A DNA stretch of 64,000 nt from Diadophis punctatus similis (taxonomy: Eukaryota; Chordata; Lepidosauria; Squamata; Dipsadidae). The notes beneath the pieces were generated by a model. It was not told the origin of the DNA, did not search any database, and saw only the letters and a program-made list of their open reading frames with translations. How positions within the stretch are numbered: the first letter of the stretch is position 1; the number at the start of each line of letters is the position of its first letter. Shown in pieces: positions 25,077-36,940 of the stretch. The DNA is taken from NCBI GenBank assembly GCA_023053685.1, contig JALIGW010000003.1:144408665-144472664 (forward strand), written 5' to 3'. A program made the position numbers and the translations under genes.

Positions 25077-25850
25077 GCGAGAAGCAACTTAGAACTAAGG
25101 AGAAATTTCCTGACAGTCAGAACAATTAATCAGTGGAATGACTTGCCTCCAGGAGTTGTGGATGCTCCAACACTGAAGTTTTTAAGAAGAGACTGGAGAA
25201 CCATTTGTATGAAATGGTATAGGGCCGTGGTGGCAAACCTATGGCACGCGTGCCAGAGGTGGCACGCGGAGCCATAGAAGCCGGCACACGAGGGTTCCCA
25301 CCGGCAAACCAGAAGTGCGAAAAAACGCACTTACGGTTTACCGGTGTGCTGTTTTTTGCACTCCGGAGGGTTCAGGGAAGCTCCCTGAAGCTCCGGAATG
25401 CAAAAAACTACAAAACGGACAAACCGGAAGTGCACTTTTCCGCACTTCCGGTTTGTCCGTTTTGTAGTTTTTTGTATTCTGGAGCTTCAGGGAGCTTCCC
25501 TGAACCCTCCGGAGTGCAAAAAACAACATACCGGCAAACCGGAAGTGCATTTTTTCGCACTTCCGGTTTGCCGGTTTCGTCGTTCCAGGCTCCGGTAAGC
25601 CTTTGTGCGGGGGTGGGGGTGTGTGCGCATGCGCAGGGGGCAGCATGGGGGGGTGTTGTGCGCATGCGTGGGGGGGAGGGAATGGGTGTGGGCACGCGAG
25701 CGCGCGCGAGCGCGCCCCCTCCCTTTTTTTGGCACGCGAGCCGAAAAAGGTTCGCCACCACTGGTATAGGGGTTCCTGCCTTAGCCGGGGGTTGGACTAG
25801 AAGACCTCCAAGGTCGCTTCCAACACTGTTATTCCATTAACTCAGTTCTC
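25077..25850 (+). pseudogene. CR1 LINE 3' end split by a hAT element
   Basis: 25077-25224 encodes the CR1 ORF2 C-terminus (AGAAGCAACTTAGAACTAAGG to GTATAGGG just after the stop region). 25764-25850 is the CR1 3'UTR (GTTGGACTAGAAGACC, TCCAACACTGTTATTC). The break is exactly a hAT insertion with duplicated GTATAGGG. Confidence 0.88.
25225..25763. mobile_element. hAT element, GTGGTGGCAAACC family, with foldback interior
   Basis: Left CCGTGGTGGCAAACC, right GGTTCGCCACCACTG, perfect duplication GTATAGGG (25217-25224, 25764-25771). The interior is a series of inverted blocks built from GCACTTCCGGTTTGCCGG and its complement and GAGCTTCAGGGAGCTTCC, so long frames appear on both strands without being genes. 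Confidence 0.93.
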
Positions 25851-27180
25851 ATAGGAATCTGGTAGAAACTCTAATGATGTCAGGTGTGTCAGAACATCAT
25901 TGTAGAAAGGTCACACATTCTTTTGTTTTGTTAGTACAGTGATATCATAAGATCCATGATGTCACTTCGGTTACCTTTTCTCATGAATGTCCACACCCAA
26001 TGTACTCCCCCAAAATAGATGTAATTGTAAAGGCTAGCCCCTCGCCCGCACCACACAGTCTCCTATCCAAAGACAAACAGGCAGAAAGGATTCTGCCAAG
26101 AGATTTATTTATTTAGGGTATGGCAAGCGCCTAGAGATGTCTGTTGTCAGAACATTGTGAACTCCAGAAAGTATAATTTTCTTCCCTTGCTGGCATTATT
26201 ACAGAAATTATAATAATTCCAGAGATTATAATGTGTAGAAAGACGATTCAGGCTTCCGGTGTATATGTGAAGGTTGTCTGAAGACTGAAAATATTTTCTG
26301 TGGTAGATGTGCTAAAACATGTATGCAAATGCACCAGGTTCTGAATTTTCAATGTTCTTGGTTTTTTTGCATACAGCACAAAGGCTTGCTTATCCTACCT
26401 CCTCAGTAGCAACTTTCATTACTCCAAAGAATAGAAGTGGCACATTCTATTTCGGCAAACAAATGCACCCAGCACAATCTTGCTTTCGGATTACCTGGTG
26501 TAATATTGTGTTTCTGTAGTTGTTAATTGTGTCTTCCATTAATCAAACAGCAGTAATGACTTTCACTTTCTTCCACTGTCTAGTCTTTCTCCCCACCCTG
26601 GCCTTGCCCAGAAGCATTTTCAGTTAGAGATTCAAAGCATAATCTACCTGGGATTTTCCTATTATCTTGTTCTTTAGCTCTCCGCGAAGAATTAGAAGGC
26701 GAGAATGAGACGGAAAAAATACAACTTGGTCTTTCTTTCTTCGCATGGAAGAGAAACACATAAAAATTAAAATAAGGGCGTGAAATGAAGGCCAGAGGTA
26801 AAATAACTGAATGGTGCAGCATTCCTCTCCCCCCCCCTCCCCGTTGGATCCTGCCAGCTGCAACTGCTACTGCTACCTTCCCGTTTTAAGATGAAAACAA
26901 TTATGGCAGACACGTGCAGATGCACAAAAGAACCTATTTGGACTGGCATGTCAGCTCATCTTTATCAAATGTTGCACAGGTATATTTGGTTGCCATGCTT
27001 CATTACCCCAGAATGGCGTGCCTGAAATGTTTGCCTCTTCTATAAACCCAATAGCTTTCCCACTGAGTCACATTTGACAGAGCAATAGCCGTGTATTCAC
27101 TTGCCGGGCATCCGTTTGGAAAGCCTCAGCAATTATATATACTATGTAGTTTGTATGTCCTCTTTCTTTCTCTGTCTCTG
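25851..27180. other. Unassigned stretch
   Basis: No recognised gene or repeat. Confidence 0.4.
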
Positions 27181-27185
27181 TGTCA

Positions 27186-27342
<157 letters not shown>

Positions 27343-27770
27343 CCTCAAGTAGGAGGGAAACATCGGTGCACAAAAGATGCAAAGTACAAAACATCCAAGG
27401 AAACTGGACAAAGGGAGAATTTAGCCAAATAAAATAGCTAAATCTAAATTGACCGGATTTAATTCAGTCTCTTAAGTGTAGCTAGTTGTTAATCTGTAAT
27501 CTTTTCTTTATTGGTGGAATGCACTAGAATTTCTAGAAGTGGTAGAAGACGCAAGCTGTTTTGGTTTGCAGAACATCTGTCTTTTTTCCATTCGGTATTC
27601 AATATGTTTTATCTTTGTTGAAATTTTTTTTGCAATATGTTTCTCCTGATCAGTAGGCTGATTATGGCAAGATGTTGATCATCCTTGTTTGCTTGTTGCA
27701 CGTGTGTTCTGGGAATTCAAGCTGATGTATATTGGGGCAGGGGTTTCCTCTCCTTACTCCTACTCCTCCC

Positions 27771-27851
27771 CATTCCATTCCATTCCATTCCATTCCATTC
27801 CATTCCATTGCATTGCATTGCATTGCATTCCATTGCATTGCATTGCATTTG
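27771..27851. repeat. (ATTCC)n/(ATTGC)n microsatellite
   Basis: Pentanucleotide array changing from CATTC to CATTG units; ends about 45 bp before the L3 LINE at 27896. Confidence 0.93.
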
Positions 27852-27895
27852 ATTGGATTGAAAGGAATTAACTACCTAAAAGTAATCTGGAGGAC

Positions 27896-28434
27896 TAAAA
27901 ACAATTGCTACCAACTTGCCTTCCATTGAGGACCTGTATACTGCACGAGTCAAAAAGAGGGCTGTGAAAATATCTACAGACCCCCTCACCTCCTGGACAT
28001 AAACTGTTTCAGCTTCTACCCTCAAAGCGTTATACCAGAACAACTACACACAAGGACAGTTTTTCCCCGAATGCCATCATTCTGCTAAACAACTAATTCC
28101 CACAACACTGTCAAATTATTTACTAAGACTGTATTACTATTCTTCTTCTCAAACTTCCTATTAACTATCTCCTTCTACTTATGACTATAACCTTGTTGCT
28201 TGTATATTTACAATTTATATTGTTTTATTTAGTTTCCTGGTATGATTTTGATTGCTTATTTAGTATCCTATCACTAAGTGTTGTATCTTATGATTCTTGA
28301 TGAATATATTTTTTATGTACACTGAGAGCTTATGCACCAAAGACAAATTCCTTGTATGTCCAATCACACTTGGCCAATAAAGAATTCTATTCTATTCTAT
28401 TCTATTCTATTCTATTCTATTCTATTCTATTCTA
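27896..28434 (+). pseudogene. L3/CR1-type LINE 3' end with (ATTCT)n tail
   Basis: Starts in the ORF2 C-terminal region (ACAATTGCTACCAACTTGCC, the ATNLPSIED block of the better copy at 43830) and runs through the 3'UTR to CACTTGGCCAATAAAGAATT followed by about ten ATTCT units (28385-28434). Frames are broken. Elements of this type with a pentanucleotide tail are reported as abundant in advanced snakes. Confidence 0.88.
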
Positions 28435-28440
28435 ATTTAA

Positions 28441-29289
28441 AGACAAGAGAGATTTTTCATTTGGGACTCTGGGGTAGAAACCCAACCTAACTACCTGTAT
28501 TCCAGTTAGTTTCCTCAGAGTAGTGGTCCTAAGAGCAGGTTATGTTATTTATTTTTTATTTTATCATTTTAAATTGAGATTCTGGAACTATAAACAATGT
28601 GGCTGGTCTAAATCAAGAAGCAAAAAACTGGCCATCTGTGCTGGTAGAACTCTCTCCACCTAATTTCTTAAAATCTTCAACAGTGACAAAAGGTACTCCT
28701 ATTTCTTTTTTGTTTCCCCTCTACATAACATAATTATTTCTAGACACACAAAAAAATGCATTGCATGTTACAATGTCTTTCTAGATACAACTACTGTCTT
28801 TTATTATCTTGGTGGAAGGAAGAGATTTCAGATCTTTTCACTACTGGTTCTCATAATGTCTGCCTTAAAAGGAATGAGTTAAAATGAATTTGTACACGAA
28901 ATAATACAAATAACACAAAACCATGAAATGGCAGCTGTTGTTGAATAGTTATTGTAACATAAGCTCAAACAGACCATTTCTGTCCATTTCTAAAAGAAAT
29001 CTATTATATCTTTCCTGCACGTTTAAAGCAGACAGTACAGAAAGAGATTTTATGGTTGTTTTATCTAATAGAACATTGACCTATTTTTAAGATGAAATTG
29101 TTTTAGCATTTATGAATTGTTCTGAAATACTTCCCTTCTTTCTACATTAGAACTATGAGGACTTAGAGCTCTGCTTTTCTAATACACTATTATCCACAAA
29201 GATCATTGCAAATCTGTATACAAAAAGGCAAGATTATTTCTAAGTACTGTTCCCCAACCACTGGTACGGATTATTTGGCTAATTCTTAA
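28441..29289. other. Unassigned stretch
   Basis: AT-rich, no recognised feature. Confidence 0.4.
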
Positions 29290-29297
29290 CTCTAAAC

Positions 29298-29429
29298 TAG
29301 GCCTGTCAAACTGGCGGCCCACAGGCCGGATGCGTCATGCACAGGCCACACCGACCCCGGCTCCGCAATGGCAAAATGGCACGATATGTCACAATACATC
29401 ACATGACGTGATCAAGTTTGACACCCATG
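29298..29429. mobile_element. hAT MITE 1 of three serial insertions
   Basis: 132 bp, from TAGGCCTGTCAAACTGGCGG to AGTTTGACACCCATG. Perfect CTCTAAAC on both sides (29290-29297, 29430-29437). Same family as 63871-64000. Confidence 0.9.
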
Positions 29430-29437
29430 CTCTAAAC

Positions 29438-29540
29438 CAATATTTCCCGACCTCAGTAACTTTTAAGATCTGTGATGCTGGCTGGGGAATGCTGGGAGTT
29501 GAAGTCCACACATTTTAATCGCTGAAGTTGAGAAAGACTG
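29438..29540. mobile_element. Palindromic hAT MITE 2 of three serial insertions
   Basis: 103 bp; carries GCTGGCTGGGGAATGCTGGG, TTGAAGTCCACAC and ends GAGAAAGACTG. Flanked by CTCTAAAC at 29430-29437 and 29541-29548. Confidence 0.88.
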
Positions 29541-29548
29541 CTCTAAAC

Positions 29549-30299
29549 TAAGGTGACCAGACGTCCCGATTTTGGCGGGACAGACCCGCTTTTTAATGCT
29601 TTGTCCCGCGTCCCGCCCGTCCTCTAAAAAGTCCCGATTTTTTAAAAGAATGCACGACTAGGGCATTCTTTCAAAAAATCAGGCCTGCAGGCACTCGAGG
29701 ACGGCCAGGCTGGGCAGCAGCAGCAGGCCCTCTCAAAATCGGGACGTCTGGTCACCTACGAGCTTCAATTGAGATACTGCTGAAGGCGAGGGCGGGAAAA
29801 AGTCCCTTGCGCGACGTCATCACCCCGCGCCGGATGTGAAGTGCAGGCCCGACGGCCAGCTTCCGGGCGCTCCGTCCTCCGGCGAGTGGGTCGCATTAAA
29901 GCAGTGGCCACGGTGCCAGGGCCGTGAGGGAAGGTGAGGGTGATGTCCGGCTGGGCCGTGCTCCGCTTCTCGCAGCCTTCAAGGACGTGCGCGAGGTCAG
30001 CAGGCGGCGCGGGACCCCCGGGCGGGAGGGGGGGAGGGAGGAGGAGAGCCAAGAGACGCTGGGGGCTGCTTCCCTTCCCAAGCCAGCCCAAGCCACTGCC
30101 GGCTCCCGAAGGGGAGGCGGGAGGCACGGAAAGGCCTCCCGCCTCCCCCCCCACCTGGACGCTGACATTAGCCGTCTTTTGCCCTCTGTGCATGCGCAGC
30201 GTTCTGTGCATGCGCAGAGGGCAAAACTCAAATGGGGGCGTCCAGGCGGCCCCGCCCCCTGTTGGTGTCCCGCTTAAAAAAAAAAATCTGGTCACTTTA
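29549..30299. mobile_element. hAT element 3 of three serial insertions, with GC-rich cargo
   Basis: 751 bp. Left end TAAGGTGACCAGACGTCCCG, right end TCTGGTCACTTTA (inverted GTGACCAGA). Flanked by CTCTAAAC at 29541-29548 and 30300-30307. An inner inverted copy of the terminus (AATCGGGACGTCTGGTCACC) ends at about 29757, making a foldback of about 208 bp. Beyond it lies about 480 bp of CpG-rich DNA not expected in a MITE. Confidence 0.88.
29760..30240. promoter_or_regulatory. CpG-rich, promoter-like segment inside a hAT element
   Basis: Visible motifs: GACGTCAT (29813-29820, CRE/ATF type), CTTCCGGG (29860-29867, ETS type), AAG|GTGAGG donor-like site at 29933/29934 and an ATG at 29943 with an open frame of about 120 codons. 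A GCATGCGCAG pair lies near 30190-30220. It may be a captured host CpG-island fragment or only GC-rich filler. No gene identity recognised. Confidence 0.3.
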
Positions 30300-30307
30300 C
30301 TCTAAAC

Positions 30308-31742
30308 CTTACATAAGCTGAACACCGAACTAATTCCTCATATAATAATAAGTGACCATATTTGGAATAACAAACTCTGTATGTCACTGACTTAATGGTG
30401 CACAATCCTAAATTAAGAAAAGAGAGGCAAACGTAAAAAATAAATAATACTTAGCAAATTCGACCAATATTAATGGCACCTTATATATTATACTTGCATT
30501 ATTTGTGTGTGCGTTTCTCTTTAATAAAAGTTGTCACAGTTTGTTAGGAAAGGCTCCTGGTACAGGGACAAAAACATACCTGGCATCCTATACTCGCTTT
30601 TAGATGTGCTTCAGAGGATCTTCTTTCTATGCCAGTCATCTATGTCACAAAAATTAGGGCCTTCACAGTTGTGGAACCGAACTCTTTGTTTAGGACCAAA
30701 TTACCCATGCAGGCAAATGTGTCTCTTTATGCTTCATGAATCATGGCTCTCACACTATTGGCTGTTTGTTTTTATCATTAGTGGGGGTTCTTCTGACAAA
30801 AAGATGGGCTAAAAATATTCGGAAGCACAAGCTTCAGAAGTAGCTTTTGTTTATCTTGTTAAAAAAATAATACCGGTAAGCTATTCTGAAACTTTTACAT
30901 GCATCGAATAAGAAACAAAGTCTTCTTAACATCTTTGCAGATAATTTCTTAGGTTGAAAGACAGTTTCCCTTGGCTACCATATTATATTTCCACTTCTAT
31001 CTTGTCATTGCACGCGGGAAAACGTAGATGGAATGCCAGCACCGGCAAATTCCTTTTCCAACAGGTATTTTTTTTACAAGCCAACAATGGAAGAAACAGG
31101 GCTCCAGAGAGGAGGATGATTTAAACAATATATTGAAAGTTGAAGGAAAGGTCAAAGGTGTCTTACTAGATGGGGCTGAGACAGAGTTCACGGAGAGCAT
31201 ACGAATGACAATTTTGTCAAAGAAGATCGTAAGTCCAGGGAAAATGGGGGAAGCAAGCTAAGAGTTGGCCTTTTCTTAATTAAGGACTGAGCATTGAAGA
31301 ACTCCTGTCCTCATATCACAAACACATTGAGCAGGGAAAAAAAGGATTTATGTCAGGTGTCTTTTGATGCTTGACATGTCTAGCTGTACTCAGTTAACAG
31401 TTAGACATACTGGATGGAGGCTTGGCTATTCAGACTGAAAAATCTCATAGATTGCTCTCTCTCTTTCATGTCATAAAGCCACTCGACCCCAAATAATAAG
31501 TAGATGTAATGTAGGATTTATTGATTCTGGAGCTACGACTATTGTTTTTATTGTTATCTTTGTTATTTGATTTTGCATGATTTGAATAAATGATATCCAG
31601 AGTAAATCTGGGATCAACACCCATTGTCTGATTCCCTGGTTTAACTACACCACTTTCCTGGTCCAAAAAGACACTTTGACTTTAATTAAAGTTTAGAGTG
31701 TTTGCTGCCCAGGGGTACCCATTTATAGGCAGGTCTGCCATA
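30308..31742. other. Mostly unassigned; one weak exon candidate
   Basis: The only exon-like signal is 31065-31228: TTCCTTTTCCAACAG before it, GTAAGT after it, and an open frame throughout (including KVEGKVKGVLLDGAETEF). No family recognised; chance is quite possible. Confidence 0.25.
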
Positions 31743-31750
31743 CGCTAAAG

Positions 31751-32116
31751 CAGTGGTTCCCAACCTTTTTGTGATCAAGTACCACTTGGAGGTCCCGTAC
31801 AGTCGCCGCGTACCACCTGGTTCCAGAGAAACTAAATTCGATCAGATATCACTTTATTTCCATAATTGTACTGTTCCTTTTTTGGCCCCGCGCATCCAGC
31901 AACTGGATTCTCGGGCCGCTGGGACCAGGTGGGTGGCGTGTGGCAACAGTTGCAAATCGTTGCCAGATTATCTTGTGTTAGGCAGTAAACATTTTTGTGA
32001 AGTAAAAAATAACTAACTAACTAAAAATCGTTCATGACCCCGAAAGTGTTCGCGTACCACCTGGAAGGCCCTCGCGTACCACTAGTGGTACACGTACCAC
32101 AGGTTGGGAACCACTG
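31751..32116. mobile_element. hAT element, CAGTGGTTCCCAACC family
   Basis: CAGTGGTTCCCAACCT at the left, AGGTTGGGAACCACTG at the right (perfect inverted), perfect duplication CGCTAAAG (31743-31750, 32117-32124). Repeated CGTACCACCTGG segments lie inside. Non-coding. Confidence 0.95.
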
Positions 32117-32269
32117 CGCTAAAGAAATAACATAAATATAGACAGATTAGTCACTCCCAGGGATTACTGAGAAAATACCTTTTCATTAGAAAAAAAATTT
32201 CTTGGCAAACCAATAGACCTGTGGAACTTTCAGTTTTCCCCCTCTAATGTTATCCTTGTTTATTAGTTT

Positions 32270-32410
32270 TGCTTTTATTTATTTATTTTGTTTATTTTGG
32301 ATTCTTACAGGCCGCCCCACTCCCTAGGGACTCAGGGCGGCATACAGCATATATAAGAAACAACCAAATACTATCAAAACATACAATAAGACAACAATAA
32401 TAAAATGGTA
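32270..32410 (-). mobile_element. L2-type LINE 3' tail
   Basis: TTTATTTATTTATTTTG then GGCCGCCCCACTCCCTAGGG, ACTCAGGGCGGCATACAG, the minus-strand L2 tail as at 54357-54440. Confidence 0.7.
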
Positions 32411-33095
32411 GTTAAAAAGATTAAAAAAAACCTACCCCCCAAGAAACCTACACAAGCAACAGTCACAATCGTTGTGCCATGCCTGAGTAGGATTTGACCA
32501 AATTCTGCATGCATTTTTCTTGGAGCACTTAAATGTTTGCCATGTCTTATCAATATGAGCTACAGATAGGGACTTCTAAGCAAGAAAGACCATTGCAAAG
32601 GCTATGCCATATAAACTTTGCAAATACGCCGTTGCTTTAATAATCCAAAGAGAAAGACTTTGGTTGCATGTCACAAAACACCTCTTTCCAGAGCTTTGCA
32701 AAGCCCTACAAAAAAGAATGCTTTAATACTGATTTCATGGGCCAGACATTTCCAAATGCCTTTCCACTAAGAAACTCCAATTAAAATGCAGCTTAGATTG
32801 ACTGGGGTGGTTCAGGTATTTCACTATACCAGGAAGTTACCGGAATGGACACCTTTACTAGTTTGTGAGTCTATAGTGTTCATAGAGAACTGACATCCAA
32901 TTATAGCTTTCTGTTTCTGGGCAATAGATGAAAACAGAGATGTCCCAGCCAATAAGTCAGGGCTGAATAACTAACCAGGTTTAAAACAGGATATTTTTTT
33001 CCAGGCACAACTGGAGATGCTATGGGATATGGAGTGCCCCATGATCTCAGTTCATACCAAAACACAGAATATTTAGACTGTCTACAGTAGACCTC
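32411..33095. other. Unassigned stretch
   Basis: No recognised feature. Confidence 0.4.
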
Positions 33096-33375
<280 letters not shown>

Positions 33376-33870
33376 AATATTTGTTCTCTATTTTTATTTT
33401 TTAAAAAGGAACAGAAGCATAGATATTTGGTTGAGTTTGTAATAATAGCATTGTAGTTGATTGCTTTTACCTAATCCTTTTGTAAAATTAATTTTTTTAT
33501 TTAAAAAAAGGTTTTATACAAGATAAAAAAATCAAATTTAAAGAAAAATAAAAGCAAAGAAATATTTATTAAAAGGCTTTTTACAGGATAAAAACAATAT
33601 AAATGTAAAGAAAAGCGAAAAAAACAATAAAAAAATAAAAGTGATGAGGAAATAGAAATGAAAGAAAAAGGACAAAGAAGGAAACAAAGGGAAAAAAAGA
33701 TATAAATAAGTGGCTTCCATTCTTCTTTTGAGATGGAAGTAAAGTTAGTCTGGCAACTCCTCCAATGATTACAGAGTTTTCCTAGCATAACTTGTACCAA
33801 AATTCCACAGCTTTTGTAGTAACGTTTATTGCTGGTAAAAGGAGGCTCTGCCTTTGATAAAAACATCGAG
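33376..33870. other. A-rich unassigned stretch
   Basis: Strong A bias (33490-33715) with no recognised element; minus-strand Phe/Leu-rich frames reflect this bias. Confidence 0.4.
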
Positions 33871-34152
33871 CCTTACTACAGATAGCCCTCAATTTACGAC
33901 CAAAATTGAGACTACAGTTTTGGTTGCTAAGTAATGCGATCGTTAAGTGAGTCATCATGTGACTGGACCTGATTTTACGATCATTTTTACCATGGTCAGT
34001 AAGTGAATCACCATGGTTATTAAGGGGATCATCCAGTCATTAAGTGAAACTGACTTCCCCAATTGACCTTGCTTGTTAGAAATCAGCTGGGAAGGTCACA
34101 AGTTGTGATCACATAACCGCAGGAACTACCTAAATGCAAGCTGATTTTCAAG

Positions 34153-34571
34153 TTGAAGGATTCAATCTGGGTCGGTCATCGGGACCAAAGGTTTTGTCTT
34201 CCGAGCTTTTGGACTCGTGCTGGAGCCCATCTTCAGGGAACTTCTCTCTAGCAGAATGTGTGCTGTTCTCTGTGTGGTATTTATAGTGCCTGTTGTATGT
34301 GGCTTTTGAGTTGTTGATTGGGTGTGTGTTGATGGCTGGCTTTTAAGTCATTAGCTGTTGTTTGTTTGTGCTGCCCAGCCCTCATCTTCTAAGTACTTGA
34401 TAGACTGGTGGTAAATCAGCACTCCTGTTGACTGATGAGGTGGCCTGTTTCCGAGCCTACAATAATTTCCCTGTCTGTTTTTTTGTGCCTGCTCGTCCAA
34501 CAAGCTTAGTAGCTGCAAAATTGAATGTATATGCAACATTATCCTGGGACACATATATTCGCCTTCATTCG
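34153..34571 (-). mobile_element. Penelope-like 3' segment
   Basis: On the minus strand: ACCAGTCTATCAAGTACTTA, AACAACTCAAAAGCCACATA, then CTGAAGATGGGCTCCAGCAC and a GGTCCCGATGACCGACCCAG end. The order resembles non-coding ends of vertebrate Penelope-like elements. No reverse transcriptase or GIY-YIG domain is present. Confidence 0.45.
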
Positions 34572-35209
34572 TGATTTTCTTTTCTTTTTTAAATAATTTT
34601 TATTAAAGATTTTCAAAATTAAAAACAATACAAAACAAACACAAAAAACCCCCCACAGATACATATTTCTTCATTACAGCAAGTTCGAACCAGTATCACT
34701 AACAGCAATTATATAACTTCTAAGTTATTAGTATATTCTACTCTATTGTTACATTATTATTTACATTATTACTATTTACATTCATATGATATTACCTAAA
34801 TTTTATTTCTATTTTCCAACCAGATATACCATCTACTCCAAACTTTATAGTATTGTGATTTATCTCTTTCATTTAACTCCATTGTCAATTTGTCCATTTT
34901 GGCACATTCCAATATTTTACTAATAATTTTTACCTCTGACGGGCAATCTGCCTGTTTCCAGTGTTGTGCTAAACTGATTCTGGCGGCTGTCAATATGTGC
35001 AGTATTATATATTGGATTTCCGTATCCATTTTCTCCTGTAGGATACCAAGAAGGAATAGCTCCGGTTTAAGTTGTATTTTTTGTCCTGTTATCTCTTCTA
35101 TCCATTTCTTTATTTTGCACTAATACTTCTTAGATTTTGGACAGGTCCACCACATATGATAATAAGTGCCCTGCTTATACGCACATCTCCAATATTGTGC
35201 TGAGCATTC
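34572..35209 (-). pseudogene. L1 ORF2 C-terminal end and 3'UTR
   Basis: The minus-strand frame 34796-35029 (ILHILTAARISLAQHWK) and the preceding YHMWWTCPKSKKY-type block belong to the C-terminal cysteine-rich region of L1 ORF2. A TAG/TAA-broken frame, A-rich 3'UTR and A-rich tail follow toward 34572. 5'-truncated, dead. Confidence 0.85.
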
Positions 35210-35361
35210 CTGATTTTCAAGTGCCTGAATTGTGATCATGTAACTGCATGGGTGGTGTGATGGTTGTAAATTTGAAGACAGATCATAAATCCATTTTTCC
35301 TAGGCCATTGTACTTTTGAACCATCATTAAACCGATACTTGTAAGTCAAGGATTACCTGTA

Positions 35362-36441
35362 AGGCAGGACTGAGTGAGCTGATATAAGTTGTAGTAATAG
35401 CACCCTACAATGTGGCTGGAATGGCACATGTGCACAGAAACAGACTCAGTGATACAGCATTTACTCTGTGTGTAGAAGATGCCAAGTTTCACCCATGGCC
35501 AGGATCGGGGGTTGTGGGTGGGTGAATTAAAAACTGGATGGCTGTTTAGCATTTCAGCCAGATCTCAGAAGAACGCTGGCATTATTTATAGATTGTAAAA
35601 ATATTCACATTCCCTTTTGTATGTATACCATTGTGCACTGTATTTATGCAGCTCTGACACTTACTTCCGGTGGAAAAGCATCTCACTGACACTATATGGC
35701 TGGCAAACACTTCCATTTCCACTGTATCCATACAGAAATGAAGGAGCAAACGAAACGTAGCATTTCTGTGGCTTGTTGGAGTTTGCCTTTGCTGTATGAA
35801 CAGGTAATGATCACAAGATGTTGACATTATATTATACGGCAACTGCTAGGCCTGTCGTCACTTCCAACAATGGGTAAAGAACAAGTATCCTCTTAAATTA
35901 ATAGCATAACCCTCCCTTTATCTTTCAGTTAGAAAACTATTTTTTTAGTTTTTGGCTGTGGCACCCGGCCCATGACTCATAGCTGTGCATTTTTTTAAAA
36001 AAGAAAAATCCAATAGTGGAATCATTGTGACATTTGAACAATAGCCACTTAATTACTATGTGGAATTGGCAGGGTGGCTTTTAAAATACTCATGGATCTT
36101 AAATAGGTTGCATGTGCAGAGCAGAAGAATATTTAGTAAAAAAAAAAAAACACAGTTAACGCACAAAACCAAAAGCAATCTGACTCATTTCCATCTCTGA
36201 CTTGCTGCAGATTCCTATAATCATTTGGCCCTTTATCTCTTGTGTTCTCTCTCTCTCTCTAGATAAATGAGAATTAAAGCAGACAGGGATTTCGTTATGC
36301 TTTGACTGGCCCCCGTGAGTTTGGTTGGATTCATAATATGTTTACTTCTTCTTTTAAAGGAAAAAAGAGGGACTGCATTTCCTCCCACTTCTGTTTGTGC
36401 CTATGTGGGAGGCACAATTCTCCTTCGAAAAAACTCTAATC
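35362..36441. other. Unassigned stretch
   Basis: No recognised gene; small A-run at 36139-36151 and CT run at 36248-36260. Confidence 0.4.
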
Positions 36442-36700
36442 CAGGGGTGGGTTCCGGATTCTGCTACTGCCGGTTCGCTCAGGGACGCGCCACGTGTGTG
36501 TGTGCGCGCATGCACAGTACTAAAAAAAGCTTCTGTGCATGTGCAGAAGCAAAAAACAATATGGCAGCGCCTATGTTGCCGCCGAGAGAACCGGCTCGGG
36601 GGCATGGCAGGCCTGGGTCACTGCCAGTTCCAGCGACCCAGACCGCCAAGTTACTAATGGTTCTATACAACCAGTCTGAACCGGTAGGAACCCACCTCTG
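36442..36700. mobile_element. hAT MITE, GTGGGTTC family
   Basis: CAGGGGTGGGTTCCGG at the left, GGTAGGAACCCACCTCTG at the right, duplication CTCTAATC / TTCTAATC (7 of 8). Confidence 0.9.
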
Positions 36701-36843
36701 TTCTAATCTGACTTGATGTCAGTGTGGAGGCTGCATGAAATAAGCACCCCGTTTTCCCACGTAGCTCCCCTCTCAATACTGATCCAACATTTTCTGCTAA
36801 GTCAAATCCCCAAAAAGGGCAGAGTGGTAGATATGTCTCTGTG

Positions 36844-36847
<4 letters not shown>

Positions 36848-36940
<93 letters not shown>

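Larger units (their letters stand above)
33879..35359. mobile_element. TA-flanked MITE, copy 5, split by a retrotransposon insertion
   Basis: Left end CAGATAGCCCTCAATTTACG, right end GTCAAGGATTACCTG, TA on both sides (33877-33878, 35360-35361). The halves flank 34153-35209, and CTGATTTTCAAG is repeated at the two junctions. Confidence 0.85.

Noticed and set aside
25241..25840. 199-codon frame
   Set aside because: Lies in the foldback interior of a hAT and runs into a CR1 3'UTR; the complementary strand is equally open.
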